Source of the DNA: Coptis chinensis
Taxonomy: Eukaryota; Streptophyta; Magnoliopsida; Ranunculales; Ranunculaceae
Length of the DNA stretch: 64,000 nt
Direction: 5' to 3'
Assembly (NCBI GenBank): GCA_015680905.1
Contig: CM027383.1
Span: forward strand, 40,484,501 to 40,548,500
The position numbers and the translations under genes are program-made. The notes below the pieces were generated by a model. It made no database searches and was not told the origin of the DNA. It saw only the letters and a list, made by a program, of their open reading frames with translations. Below are positions 12,793 through 25,281 of the stretch, piece by piece. Numbering within the stretch: the stretch's first letter is position 1; each line of letters starts with the position of its first letter.

Positions 12793-13128
12793 TCAATGAG
12801 CAAAATCAAAATTAGTATTCAATACATCTGACAATTCGGGACTCGGCGGCGCAAAATAACAAGACTTGACAGCAACAACTTTCCTTCTTTGTGGACAACA
12901 AGGATTAGTATATAACCTTCTAGTAAAACAAGGAAAGCCAACCACCCCATTGTTGGTGGGATAGTTTATTGAAGTAGGGGTTGTGGAAATGAGTTTGTAA
13001 AGAGCCAGTTGTGTTTTGAGATTGGGTTTCTGAGATCTAGCACTGAGTTTAGAGTCTCTGAGTTGGGCTAGTGCACCTGGTTTTAAGTACTTGTTAAATG
13101 ATTGATGGGTTTTGAGTCTGGGATTCAT
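12793..13128 (-). CDS. conserved-looking small plant protein of unknown function (111 aa)
   Basis: A single-exon frame begins at ATG 13126-13128 and ends at TGA 12793. It is rich in basic and Ser residues: MNPRLKTHQSFNKYLKPGAL, then LRDSKLSARS, then a C-terminal block FTRRLYTNPCCPQRRKVVAV. I have a general memory of small plant proteins with an N-terminal MNPR..T..SFN.YLKPGALAQ.RDS and a later CPQR.K patch, but no function. No signal peptide or membrane segment is visible. The upstream side (13129-13339) is purine-rich on the plus strand, that is a pyrimidine-rich leader for this gene, as expected for a plant 5' UTR. Transposon DNA starts at 13345, only 217 bases upstream of the ATG. The 174 bases at 45784-45957 would have been the next upstream sequence before that insertion. 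Confidence 0.6.
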   Translation of the reverse strand: MNPRLKTHQSFNKYLKPGALAQLRDSKLSARSQKPNLKTQLALYKLISTTPTSINYPTNNGVVGFPCFTRRLYTNPCCPQRRKVVAVKSCYFAPPSPELSDVLNTNFDFAH

Positions 13129-13344
13129 GGTGAGTGAGTTGACAAGGAATGCGTTGGATCGGTGGAGAAGAAAGAGTGAGTGAGAGAGAAAGAAGTTGGT
13201 GGTGTTTTTAAGGTGGAAGAAAATCGGCGGGAAAGAAATGGAAGGAGGGAAAAGAAGACTTGTAAAAGAGAGAGAGATAATCTAGTTTTGACTTATCACT
13301 TTTGACTTTTGATTTTTGATTAAGGTTTTAGACATATAGGAATG

Positions 13345-14530
13345 TGATAAGAGCCCAAAACTGTAGTTTTAACCCCTTAACAATAATACTTTTAGACCAA
13401 TTATGCGAGTAATAAATAAGAGTTAATACTGATTACGTATTTTTATGTATTTCAGGCATTGGAGTCAATTATGTGCAGAAATGTGTCGCTTTGAGGAGAT
13501 AATAGAGCAAGGGTTGGTTGCTAAGAAGTTCTGTGATTAAAGGCCAAGATTCAAAGAGAAAAAACCTTTTTAAAGCCCGGTCAAAGCTGAAAAGTCAAAG
13601 TTAACGCGGGCGTAAACAAGCAAGACAAAAAGTCAATGACTTCTTCCAAAGACCGTATCTTTATACTCAGACCTCCAAATTGGGCCTACCTTACGTCAAA
13701 ACGACCAGCTCTGAAAGATCTTTTCAATGGTCCAAGCCTTGACCCAATCAGAGGAGCAAAAGTGGACGAAAAGTCTGATGAAGTAAAATCCAGCTGAAAA
13801 GGCATCTGTGGACTGAAGAAATTGGGTTTTGGGCTCGATTTTTCAGCCCAAAACATGGCTCCTCAGCCCATGCACGAAAAAGTGGATCTTGTCTCCTCCA
13901 TTTCAAGACAGAAGACTTAGCTCTTAAGCAAATGTAGTTTTTAGGTAGTCATTAGCCAATAATTTTAGACCTAGTTTTAGACTCCATTAATTAGTTTCAA
14001 TAACTTGTTTTATATCTAGTTTTTACCTTTCAATTAATTAGTGTTAGAACAAAAGTAGATTATTATTTAGAATCACTATTAGTTTTATAATAAAGTATTA
14101 GTTTTCATCTCAATTTAGTTATTTAATTAAATTCTTATTTAGTTTTAGTTGTTTTAAATTTATAAATTAGGTTGTCTTCATTTGATAATTAGTTAAATCA
14201 TAATTATAGTTCAAATTAGTAAATTTGCAATCTTTATATCATGTCTTGCTTAAATTCGTATAGAAATGATAGTTTAATGACTCAAGGTTAAACCTCCATT
14301 AAAGGGGTTCGAGGAAGCCTTGATGAAAACTTGATTTTGTTAGTTTAGAAATCGTCGTGATAATCTATTCAATTTTAGAAAGTAATTAGTTCACCATGAG
14401 AATGGGTTTGATTGCTTCACATGCTAGTTATTATTTGGTAGAGATTGCCATGAATAATTAGGGATTAGAAATATCATTTTGTTATGCGAAAGCATTGAAA
14501 TTTGGATCACAACGAATCTTCGCTAGTTAA
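13345..14530 (+). repeat. 5' LTR of the Athila-like element, left part
   Basis: Matches the 3' LTR from 43968 onward, including 'gagcccaaaact', 'gcccggtcaaagctgaaaa' and 'cctcagcccatgcacg'. It is interrupted at 14531 by the CACTA element and resumes at 31605. It lacks the 291-base duplication seen in the 3' LTR. Confidence 0.95.
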
Positions 14531-14544
14531 CACTATACCAAAAC

Positions 14545-15085
14545 AGGACATCCCTAACAGTCAGAAACCGTTACTAAAAATATTTGTAACGGTTTTATAT
14601 GTCACATTTGTTTAGGCGTTATTAATATTCGTAACGGTTTATAACCGTTACATAATTATTTATTGTAACGGTTTCTAACCGTTACTAAAATATTTACTAA
14701 CGGTTTTCTTTGCTCAATTGTATTACTCTTTAGCAACGGTTTTATAAAATTAGTAACGCTTTTTGGTGTTACTCTTTTTTAACATCAGTAACGGTTTTAT
14801 AACATTAGTAACGCTTTTTTGTGTTACTCTTTTTTAACATCAATAACGGTTTTATAAAAATAGTAACGCTTTTTTGTGTTACTCTTTTCTAACATTAGTA
14901 ACGGTTTTATAAAGTTAGTAACGCTTTTTATGTTACTCTTTTCTAACATTAGTAACGCTTTTATAAAGTTAGTAACTTTTTGTGTTACTCTTTTCTAACA
15001 TTAGTAACGCTTTTATAAAATTAGTAACGCTTTTTGTGTTACTTATTGCAAAAGCTTAGTAACGGTGAAGAACCGTTACAAAACT
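14545..15085. repeat. left subterminal repeat array of the CACTA element
   Basis: Well over a dozen copies of gtaacggtttt, agtaacgctttt and their inverses follow the left terminus, some in a higher-order unit of about 70 bases ('gtgttactcttttctaacattagtaacg'). In En/Spm such motifs are the binding sites of the TnpA accessory protein; here that role is inferred from position and density. 31410-31590 carries sparser versions. Confidence 0.9.
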
Positions 15086-16385
15086 ATTTCATATGTAAAA
15101 AAAAAAAAAAAAAATCCCAAAACCACCGCCCCTTCCTTTTTGGGAGACTACTTAACCTGTATAAAGATGCCCCCACTTATTGGGTATTTTACAATCGTCC
15201 ATAATATAAACAAGAAATCTTACAAGTACATCCAATCACATAATCTTTTATTAAAATAACATCACCAAAACGTCTTTCATAAATAAGACTTGCCACGAAT
15301 GAAATACACACTGTTTTCCAAATCAATGGGACTTGTCCTTAAACTCAAGCTCTAATATCATTTGTACAAAACTAGCACCTTCAAAAGAGTTGTAAGCATC
15401 GGGGGGATGACTTTGGGATGGTATCATCGAAAAAAGTCCCTTTCATCCTATACACCAATAGAAATAAATAAAAGGAGTCGAAAGCGTTAGAAAACAAATA
15501 TGTATATATAGATATATACTTATATCCTATTCTTAAGTAGTAGCTCCTTATACTCAAACTACGAATTCAGAAAATAGAGTATGGTAGCATAATTCTTAAG
15601 TAGCGGTATGTTTTGTCCCTTCCAAGAGATCGAAAAGTTCAAGATTTATTTTTTCACCGGTCTAACAACCAAACTCACAAAAAATGTGGCAACAGTGGTC
15701 TCATACTCCTAACAACAATATGAGCAATTCAAACTCCAATAAACCTGTTCCACTTGAGCGAGTCTTCAAAGATCCTACTTTTGACAATTTGTTTTGTGCC
15801 TTCCAGAAAAATATTTGACGCAAGGAGGTGTTCTCTCGTCTCATATACAACCCTACAGACTCTATTAAATCCATGGGAAGAGTAAGAGAACAGTTCTATT
15901 GATTATTACTAAAGAAGCTCATGGAGTCCAAAAAAAACTATATGCTGAAGATTACTGACCACTACTAGTGTGTATCTACGGGTATGATCATACTATTTGC
16001 AACAATTCTTTAAGGTTAAATAGCTAAACAACTGCTAAGATATACTGACAGATAACAAACGTCGGACAGCATACTTTTGCAAACATACTACATGCATCCT
16101 TCTATGCACACGCAAATGCAATATGACAATTGAGATATTTATATTCAATCTAAAGGACATTAACCACTCAATGTGGGAAATCAAGACTCTTACATCCATC
16201 AAATAATAGCTCAAGCAATAAGAAAGTACAAAAGATGAAGTGTAATACCCATGAAGCTAAAGCTTATAACTATTGACTAAAATAGTTGTTAAATTCACTA
16301 ATTAAGTCTTGAAAATGTCGTCACATAAATGTAAAACCGAATATAAGAATTATCCCTCATAAAACAAATAGAGACTTAAACTTAC
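15086..16385. other. CACTA interior without recognised coding
   Basis: Starts with an 18-base A-run, then AT-rich DNA. I see no gene. It is probably the 3' flank of the minus-strand cargo gene to its right. Confidence 0.3.
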
Positions 16386-19300
16386 CTGCATTGAAATGGC
16401 TAACTCTGCATTGGCATCAGGTCTTTGGAATAAGCCCTAGATTCTCTAGGTCCTTTCCTTTCTGAATCAAACCTTTGCCCTCTCCTCCTGGCGCCTTTTG
16501 CCTAGAAGTCAATGAAAGACAATTGTTGAGCGAGATCTTAATCGATAATTGTGACTCTTAGAAGAAATATAATCATAATTAATAACTAAATCATAAGCAT
16601 CAATATCATTTTTCTAAAAGTAAAACTTCACAGGAACAAAAGACAGTGACAAAATCAGAATAAAGTCCTGAGCCATAAAGGGTCGTTTCTTTTTTTAGCA
16701 TTTCTCACGTTTTATTGTTTCTAACTTCATTAAGCTGTACCAACCAACTTCCAAAGATATAAGTTGAGAGATAGTACCAAGAAAACTATAAACTCCTCTT
16801 TATCTTAAATGTTCAATTGACATCTTCTCTCGAAAGCCTTCCTTGCTCTATATTGATAGTTGCTTAAACTTGGTGCTAGAGTTTGTTTAGTGTCCTGCTA
16901 GTAGCATTGGAAATTTGGAACATTCAAGAAACCAGTAGAAGACAAGTAAGCTGCCACCTCTCCAAATCACACAAGGCCATGTTCCCTTTCACCCTTTAAC
17001 TTGGGGCCAACCCGTCCTTGCCACATTCACTATGTCAGCCAAAGCCTCGGTGAAGAACTTAGGTGAGTAAGGCCAGTCAACTCAAATATCACACTTCAAG
17101 CAAAGCGAAAAAAAGGATTCAACAATAGAAAAGCACATGTCTAAATTTTCAAAAACATCAAGAAGAATCAGCTATTCTAAACAATGGGAAAATCCAAGGA
17201 CAACACCTGCATTAATGTTTACTCAAAATGTAAATCAAGATACCGAGGAGTTAAACCCAACAACATTCTTAGCTAACACGACTACATTCAATAAGACTCC
17301 AAAACCAAGAGCAGGAGAAGTGTATGGGTTGTGGAACTATAATTTGCAGTGAGATAAGACTACTAAAAGAAGAACAAAAGACGCCACAAGAACGATATTA
17401 GTAAGAAAATAAGATAGATAGTAGCAAAATACACCTCTGATTCAAACACAACTGGACATTCTCCAATTTTCTTTTCTGTTCACTCCTACAAGAAAAAAAA
17501 TAAAAATTAAAATTAAAATTAAAATAAAATAAACCCCAAAAACAAATCTCCAAATCAACCGGACTAAACATCAACTTTCACGGAATTCAAAGCGGGGGGG
17601 ACCCTATTAATGGTAAACTGGTATTCAATGACTTAAAACTGAAAAAAGCGTTGAAACTTATAGAAAATGGATAAAAAAGGTCAAGAATGTGATATAAAAA
17701 AACATTGGAAGAAAATGCAAATACATGAAAACTAAGGATATAAAAAGATCCACAATATTAAGGAAGAAACTATTCAAGACAATTAGTCAAAGAGTGTTGG
17801 GAACATCTTATATAAAATAAGGACATATATATACATAACACAGCCTTAATAACTAAAAGATAAAGCATCACAAAGAAGCAGGAAATAATGTAGATATGAG
17901 AGCAATTAAAGAAGAAAAAACTTAGGTGTCTGAGATGGGAGAATTTTCACTGATAGTCTTATAGTCTTACTTTGCAGAAGAGAATTCCCATGAAAGAGAC
18001 AACTCTCTCTTTTTGTTTGTTCACTTGCCCCGTGAAACTTCTCCTTCTTGAGGGTTGAAAAGTATATGTTTTAAAGGCCTCCTATCTCATGAAAAACCAT
18101 TCACTGCAAAGTGAGATTCCTCCTCAACATCAAACACACTCTATATACAAATAGAAAATCTAGCAAAACTCGTAGCTATAATATGTATTCACATGAACCA
18201 CGTAAACAGACATGGTTTTTTTTCGGCTAGGATTATTGACTTACGTCCTAGACTACAGTCCGCCACTAGCTTAGTTGCTTTTCTCGCTTCAATACTAACA
18301 ACATACACATATACAAACGATGTTAACAAGTTAACATTTGACCATCCAACGAGATGGTATACGACAAAAGCTTCGGCAAATGCTTTATTAATGTCATTGC
18401 AGAAACCATAATGTTAGTATGATAGGCAACTAATCAATACGGGATATGTATAGATAGATCAAACCTAGAATGAAAAGTAATTTACATATAAATATAAGGA
18501 GCAGCCCATTAGAAACCCGCTCTTCCATTGCGGATACCCTCGGTTGAAATTTCTTTAAGGTCTTCATTAGCGGTTCTTGGAACTTTGGAAGAGTTGTTTG
18601 TATCTATCATAAGTTCATAATTATTCAGCCGGTATTGAGATTTGGTGGACTGGTGGCAAAGAGTTAGTGGTGCTGTAAGAGAGAATAGACAAGGAGGAAT
18701 GATATTTATGTTAGATCAAGAGAACTGATATTATTTTTATTTTATTTTTTATCTTTCCTTTTTCTCTTTACTTCTCGAGTCAAATATCCTAACCATGTTG
18801 ACTGAATCATGGACGCGCGTCCGATACGTGGACACAGCACTACAACACTTGCGTCCGTGCTTCATAGGTTTTAGTGTTCTACCAAAGCTGGACTGATGAA
18901 GACTCCCTAGTCCCTAGCAGAATAAGAGACAAACTTAAAAAGGCGCGATCATAACATACAATTTCTAACAAAGTATCATAAAATTGATGTATTACAATAA
19001 TTAAACAATGTCAAACAATAGTCTCAGCCAAGTGGTATATCACTTCTATGTCATCTCCGTTATCAAGTACAGGGGGTCCACAAACCAGATAGTACATCAA
19101 TATCTAGAACGCCAAATAACAAAAAACTGAAAATATATGCAAAGACTCTGTATCGAAACTAATATTTATTATATAGAAGGAAGTGGATGTAACTAAATAT
19201 GATTGCTCTTCAAGATGTTTGCCCTCCCAATTATCCTTGAATAAAGTTGTAACAACTTTATTATAAAGTCTGACTAGATATGACTCGTTAAGTTAAGTCA

Positions 19301-21560
19301 CGACCAATATAAAGTTTGATTCCCTACTTAGGTAATAATTAAGTAAAATGAAATGTTATGTTAAACCGAAGTCAAAATATATACACAAAGAACGACAAAA
19401 TAACAAGTCTTGAAAATTGAATAAAAGCAGATGATTAGGTACAGAATATTAAAAACGATGCACAAACCCGCTAGCATTGATGCCTAGAGCTCTCAAACAA
19501 TTAGTAAAACAATATGTATTAGGGAAAAATAGTAGGGGAACACAAACAAGATTTCCTCCCTGGATTTCAATTGCATAGTCATTCCCGATTCATGAATGTA
19601 ACATTAAAAGCTTGATCGCTTGAGAGAAAAATACCTCTGCACGCACACAAATACACCACAGCAACGTATCACACAACAAGCCAGGAACACCAAACAACAT
19701 ATGGTTCTCAAGTTAGTAATTTACATCACAGTGACTTGTGAGGCTAACATAACACCGAAAACACAACTTAAGTCTATTACTTAACCAAATTAAGGCATTC
19801 TTTACAACACATGAAAATGCATATATAAACATAATATAATTCGATTTGTGACTAAGGGCGGGAAATGACAGTATCATGGACTTGAGGTGATTTGTGAAAA
19901 ATCAAAGAACCTACAACATATAGTTTATCAAGGACAAACAAAGATTTCAGAGCTGATCCTGGGTCCGTCCCTGCTTATCCATACACAATACCATCCTCAT
20001 TAACATAAAATGGTTTGACTACCCAATATTTAACTACGAAAACATAGTCTGAATTCATGCTGTATAGCAAAATCTCTCGTCTAGTTTGATTGCTATAGTC
20101 AAACCGATAATAATAATAGAAACCCATGATACTTTAGAAATGGATCCCATCCTAGTTTTTTACCAGACAATTTTTTTGTCATTCACGTCCTGACCAATCT
20201 CTCCATAAGATTTAACAATTAACAGCTACTGCAATAGAAAAGATTTTAGTAGAAAAGACTTTAGCAGATGATAAGCATCATTCAAGTAGAAAAGACTTTA
20301 GCAGATGGTAACTTCTTTATTTGATTGAGTAAGAAAATAAGGAATCTGAGCTGAATCATGAATCATCAGATAATATAAATACAAAACCTCTTAATTTTTT
20401 TTTATTATGTATCAAGGTCTCCAAATATACCAAACAAATCAAAAATCCTTTCGATTTCCAACCAAAACTTCATAACAATGAAATTTCAGATAGGGACTTT
20501 ATTTTCTTACCTTGCATACTTCGAGTTTCCTTCTGCTGCCTCTTGACCTCTCTCGCTTCATATTCTATATCCTCTAACAACCGCGTGAAACATCATATAC
20601 AATAAACATATAAAGTAGTCCTAAATATCAAGAAAACCCATAAATAACATCATATCACAAACCGGACGCCGTGCTAACGCCTCAACTTCATCCTTATATG
20701 CCTTAGTAGCAAATTCAAAGATCCCATCCCGGAATCACCCACCATTATTTCATAAGTTTCAAAACTTACGGATAAATCCCAATACAAATATTCAACCACC
20801 GGATCAACATTTCAAATATGTTTGGTTGTGTCGAAAATCTAATGTACTACATCGGACCTTTCTTGGTGGGATTCTACTAAGTTCTCGCTCATTCGAAAAC
20901 TTGAGTGGCGAAATGGCTCCATTCCCGAGCTTGGAGTTTCCCCAAATTTGTTTATCGTTACATCGACAAAACTTCGATAGTTATGCCCAAACTCTCGGTA
21001 CGAGTTTGAAGAGGCGAAGTTTTCCTTCGAAAAGTATTTTTACAACCGATTCCTCATTAGGCAATCTTTTTGTGGGTGATGATCGAACATCGATGAATTT
21101 AGCTTTGTCTTTACAAGGTGTAGGGATTCTCGATATGTTGAGCAAGCTCCCTGTGGCCCCACAAAGTTGGAAAATGTTTTGAATTCTTGTTTTTCGTCTT
21201 CGAGGTTTGGATCTTTTGTGCTTTCTAGGTTATCCATTAATCCAAGACCCACCCCACTCTGCTCCAACTTTCCAACACTACAATAGTCGCCTTTCAATGC
21301 TTCCAAAGATAAGGCTTCCTTATCTTTATATTCCGAGGGACAACGAAATGAATCTTTATTGATATTCAAATGGGCACCAAAGATCGGCTATTTTCCTCTT
21401 GAGTGTATGCGAAGATTCTTCCACTACTTCTTTCTTCACTTCTATGTCTTACGCATCGTCTTTGTCTTGTCCTTCCTAGTCTTCCTCAAATCGTGCTCTC
21501 AAGTATACCTTCTCTCAAATTTTTGGAGCAATCATATCACCATCTTCTTTAACTCCTCCT
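16386..21560 (-). pseudogene. unrecognised spliced gene remnant inside the CACTA element
   Basis: Several minus-strand pieces look coding and are framed by splice signals. 16386-16501 has 'cttctag' before and 'gtaag' after; it reads a basic tail (ARRRGQRFDSERKGPRESR) ending at a TAG near 16400. 20511-20575 reads EDIEYEAREVKRQQKETRS, with 'gttgttag' before and 'gtaag' after. About 20661-20735 reads DGIFEFATKAYKDEVEALAR. 21040-21560 has acidic and Ser-rich frames. I do not recognise the protein. It is not part of the standard CACTA transposases, so it may be a captured host gene or an element-specific accessory gene. Introns are kept, so any capture was at DNA level. Exon links between the pieces are inferred. 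The long spans between them (16502-20510) show no clear exon. Confidence 0.4.
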
Positions 21561-23278
21561 AAATTGATAGAAGAGTAATCAAAAGTAATAATCTACAAAG
21601 AAAATTGAAAAAATCATAATTAAAGCTTTTGGATTCTAACCTTAGAGATTGTAGGGTTTATGAGGAGTTAATCACTGAAATGAGGAGTTAATCGCTGAAA
21701 TGAGGTGATGAAAAAAAAAGCTCACTACTTCTAGCAAACTTAAAAAGAGAACGTCGGATTTGAAGAAACTAAAGGGAATATATTGATACGACCATAGATT
21801 GTGATTTGATTAGAATAGATCGGACCTTCAATCGCACAAAACACAATCAATAAAACTATCTTTTTTTGTTGATATAAAACCCATAAAAGGAAGAAAATCG
21901 AGACAAGGGGGTCACTTGAATAATTTCTGGAAAAACTGTCTAGGGTATTCTTGATTGCTCATGAGTAATTACTTCCCACACTCTAAACCAAGTACCTTGA
22001 CACCATAGGGCATACATTTAGCATAATATTTAGGGGCAACTCACACTAACAAAGACATACCTTATTTAAGGTTAAAAGCAGTCAGAGACCATACCACTAA
22101 GGATTGGATTCAAAATTGGTACCAACCAGGCTACCACTAGATAACTAGCCAGCAGATTCAAAACTTATGCAGATTTCTTTCACTAACAATGACAATATAT
22201 TTGAAACCAAGAAAGCAATGATAGCTAATAAATAGATTACTAAAAAAAAGCTTATACTCAAGTAGCTAATTAAAACCAACAATGCATATAAGAAAGAGGT
22301 AACGTTTATGACACATTATACAAGTAATGGTGTTGCAAGTATTATTTTTCCACAAGAGCTTATGTGCACATCATAGAAACACAAGTAACATTGAGTCTCC
22401 CACACACAAATATCATTCTTTTCTATAATAACAGTTAATAGTGAAAATGAAAAGAAGAAAAATAATATACAGAAAAGATGAAGGTGCTACACTTACATGG
22501 TTGGAAACCGAGCATTTATCCAAGAACCAAGTGAAAAGTTGCATGCATGCAATCATCTAAGAAATGATATTCAGAAAACGACAATATATGACTCAATAAT
22601 TCATAAGCGAAACTATAGAGATACGAGAAATAATACTAGCCAACTATAGAGATACGACAAAATCAAGTAATGCTAACGCAATCTATATACCAGTGAAACA
22701 AGAAGAGTGTAAGTGACAACCGTCTTAACTAAGCTAGGCACAGGCAGCTTTTACATTATTCGGCAGGCTACAGAAACACCAACAAGAGAAACTAAACTAA
22801 GTTACAACATGTTAAGCAAAGACTAGTACACACCTTTAGTTAGAGAATCCCAACGTTCAATGGAAAAACAGTCCAAGGCTTCACCATCCTCCCTCCTCCT
22901 TTATCCGGGCTTGGGACCGGCAATGCAAACCAATTATATTAATTTGCACAGGCGGAGTTAAAAAATGGGTTAGGGCTTTCTTCAACCTACTAAGCAAACA
23001 AGCATACATACACTACAATCAAATTTAATAAATAGATATAGTACGAACATATTAAAGTTAATACTCATCCATACCAAAAAAAGACCATAAGTTTGTCAAG
23101 TCACTATGACATCCATATTAAACAAAAAACAAACGGCATTCAAAACATAAAGAAGCCAAACCATACTAAAAAATCCCAAGTTCAGAAAGTTTGCATATCC
23201 CAAACAACTTATTAAGAAAACTATCCCTTGACTCGAGCCAAATTAAAGGACCTCCAAAGACTAAAGCCATCCAAAAAT
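21561..23278. other. CACTA interior, no gene recognised
   Basis: Mostly AT-rich. A GC-richer patch at about 22890-22960 ('tatccgggcttgggaccgg', 'cacaggcggagttaaaaaa') looks like a piece of another repeat, not a gene. Confidence 0.3.
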
Positions 23279-25028
23279 CTAACTCCATCTTGGGGCCCAT
23301 CGTAAAACAAGAGCATCACCAACCAAGACTTCCTCTATGTAGACCTTTTTCTCACCTGCGAGAACTTTTCTGCCATTGCAATCTCCAGCTGTCTCTGTCA
23401 TGACATACCCCTTAGCAACCACTACACCATCCCTATCTAATAAGGATACATTTGGTGAAGAACCAAGCGTCCTAGAAGGAGGATTCAAATTTGCAAACAT
23501 ATTCATCAAGTTTTGTTGAGTCGAAAGTGAAACGAGAACTGGAACCGACTTCGGTTTAAATGTTAGGCCGCCGCGGTTGTTGAGTAGTTGATGTTCCATT
23601 GTTTTTAACAGCCTTAAGTACATCCTGACACAATTTATAGTAACAATTGGTCATACATAATGAAATTGTATGCAAGAAAGCATAAGTGCAAACTGCAAAC
23701 TCACCTTTAACACGCTATGACATTAGATAAGGAAGACTTCATCTCATTCATTTCCCCACTTCAACTTCGAATTGGATGAAGAGTGGGCTTGCTGCAATAA
23801 TGCCTTGGCAATACCAGATGCGTTGCAATTGCTTCTTAGACTTGTTGGAGCTGATTCCACGTGTTCTACTCCCTTTGTCGGGCCAAAGACTTGGACAACT
23901 CATCATTATCGAAGTCTACTTCCATTACACTCGCCCTCACCACCCGCGACTTGCTTCTTTTCTTCTTTTTATTAGAAGCCTCCACTTGTTCCTATATGAG
24001 TAATACATGCATAAATTATGAGAATGGTATGCAAGTATGCAACATAGCCTATATACAATACCAACACACACGTAAGTTCAAGCTTCAATGTTATTAGAAC
24101 TTACATAATGGGTTTTGAGCTTCGCTAATATAGTTCCATCCACGGCGCTCATGTCCTTTTTCCAACTATCTACCCGTCCATGTTTTCTACTAGGATCTTC
24201 TTTATCCTACAAAAATAATCCTTAATAGTTGTTAGCATAAGGTGATAAGAAAAACGTTAGTACAAGAATAGACACCTACCATTTTATCCAATTTATGGGC
24301 ATATGTGCCCCGCCCATTAGTATGTCGATATATGTTCTTTTTGGCATTCTCAGCATTCTTTGCGTTTCTAGCTCTCACTTCAGCGGTACTCTCATTTCTG
24401 ACAAACGCAGCCCAATGATTTGGATCCTTGCCATCTGGGCATGCTGCAATAGCTTCTTCCCACGCGCCCCCGCGACTTACGCAAAATCTCTTTCCGAAAG
24501 GCATACTTTGATGATCTGAACTTTTGGGAAAAGTCCTTTTCAACTTCTCGGCGTGCCGTTGCTTGGGGAACATTAGGCTCAAATTCTTCCTACATGAACA
24601 AAGTGATGTTTGTTCATTTCATATTAAGTAAATTTCCACACATAGGGCTGGACAACATGTAGATATAGGATTGGAAAAACATACTAATTATCAAGAATAA
24701 TGGATGCTATCATTGAAATTAAAGTACATGTAAACCATACCATTAATTTGTTCCAGACATTATCCTTGAAGCTTCCATCTATTTTTCTCCAATCTTTGTA
24801 ATGAATTGGAATACGAGCTCGAACATAAACTCCAACCTGGGTATTCCATTTGGCATGGTTAGGACCCACAGCGACGCCATCCTCATTGAACTCTATAGGT
24901 AACTTGGTAATCGTTGGTAAAGCTTCCGAAGGCTGAGATGTATGTGAGTCGGAAGTTAAATTATGAGATGGAAGTGGGACTGAACTCGAAGGCTGGGAAG
25001 CAGTATGTTGTGATTGACCTGATGACAT
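23279..25028 (-). pseudogene. CACTA TnpA-like accessory transposase (Transposase_24 type)
   Basis: This is the DNA-binding accessory protein of CACTA elements. Four exons can be read with GT-AG borders: 24741-25028 (start MSSGQSQHTAS; ends with the DW..+DGSFKDNVWNKL segment), 24280-24589 (PDGKDPNHWAAFVRNESTAE, ARNAKNAENAKKNIYRHTNG), 24105-24206 (WKKDMSAVDGTILAKLKTHY) and about 23866-23991 (basic KKKKRSKSR, a likely nuclear signal, then a TAG). A further minus frame at 23279-23623 has VSLLDRDGVVVAKGYV and KKVYIEEVLV, like the C-terminal domain of these proteins. Phases agree at exons 2-3 and 3-4, but a frameshift near 24490 separates the two halves of exon 2. The gene lies downstream of TNP2 in the same direction. 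Confidence 0.75.
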
Positions 25029-25281
25029 TATTAAATAGCCTAATATGACAAAAAAATTGTTAGAACAGAGAGGTAAAACTAGGATACCACAAAAAAAAAT
25101 GAAAAAGTTCAAAAGTATACATTTATAAAGACCACTCTTGATAATAAAAAAACATAACTCTCACCTAATTGCACAAACAAACTTCAAAATAGAAAAAAGT
25201 AGAAAATGAGAAGTTTGCATGCAACTAAGAATCTTAAAAATATCTAAGAATCTTAAAAATGTGATAATGCAACTATTACAA

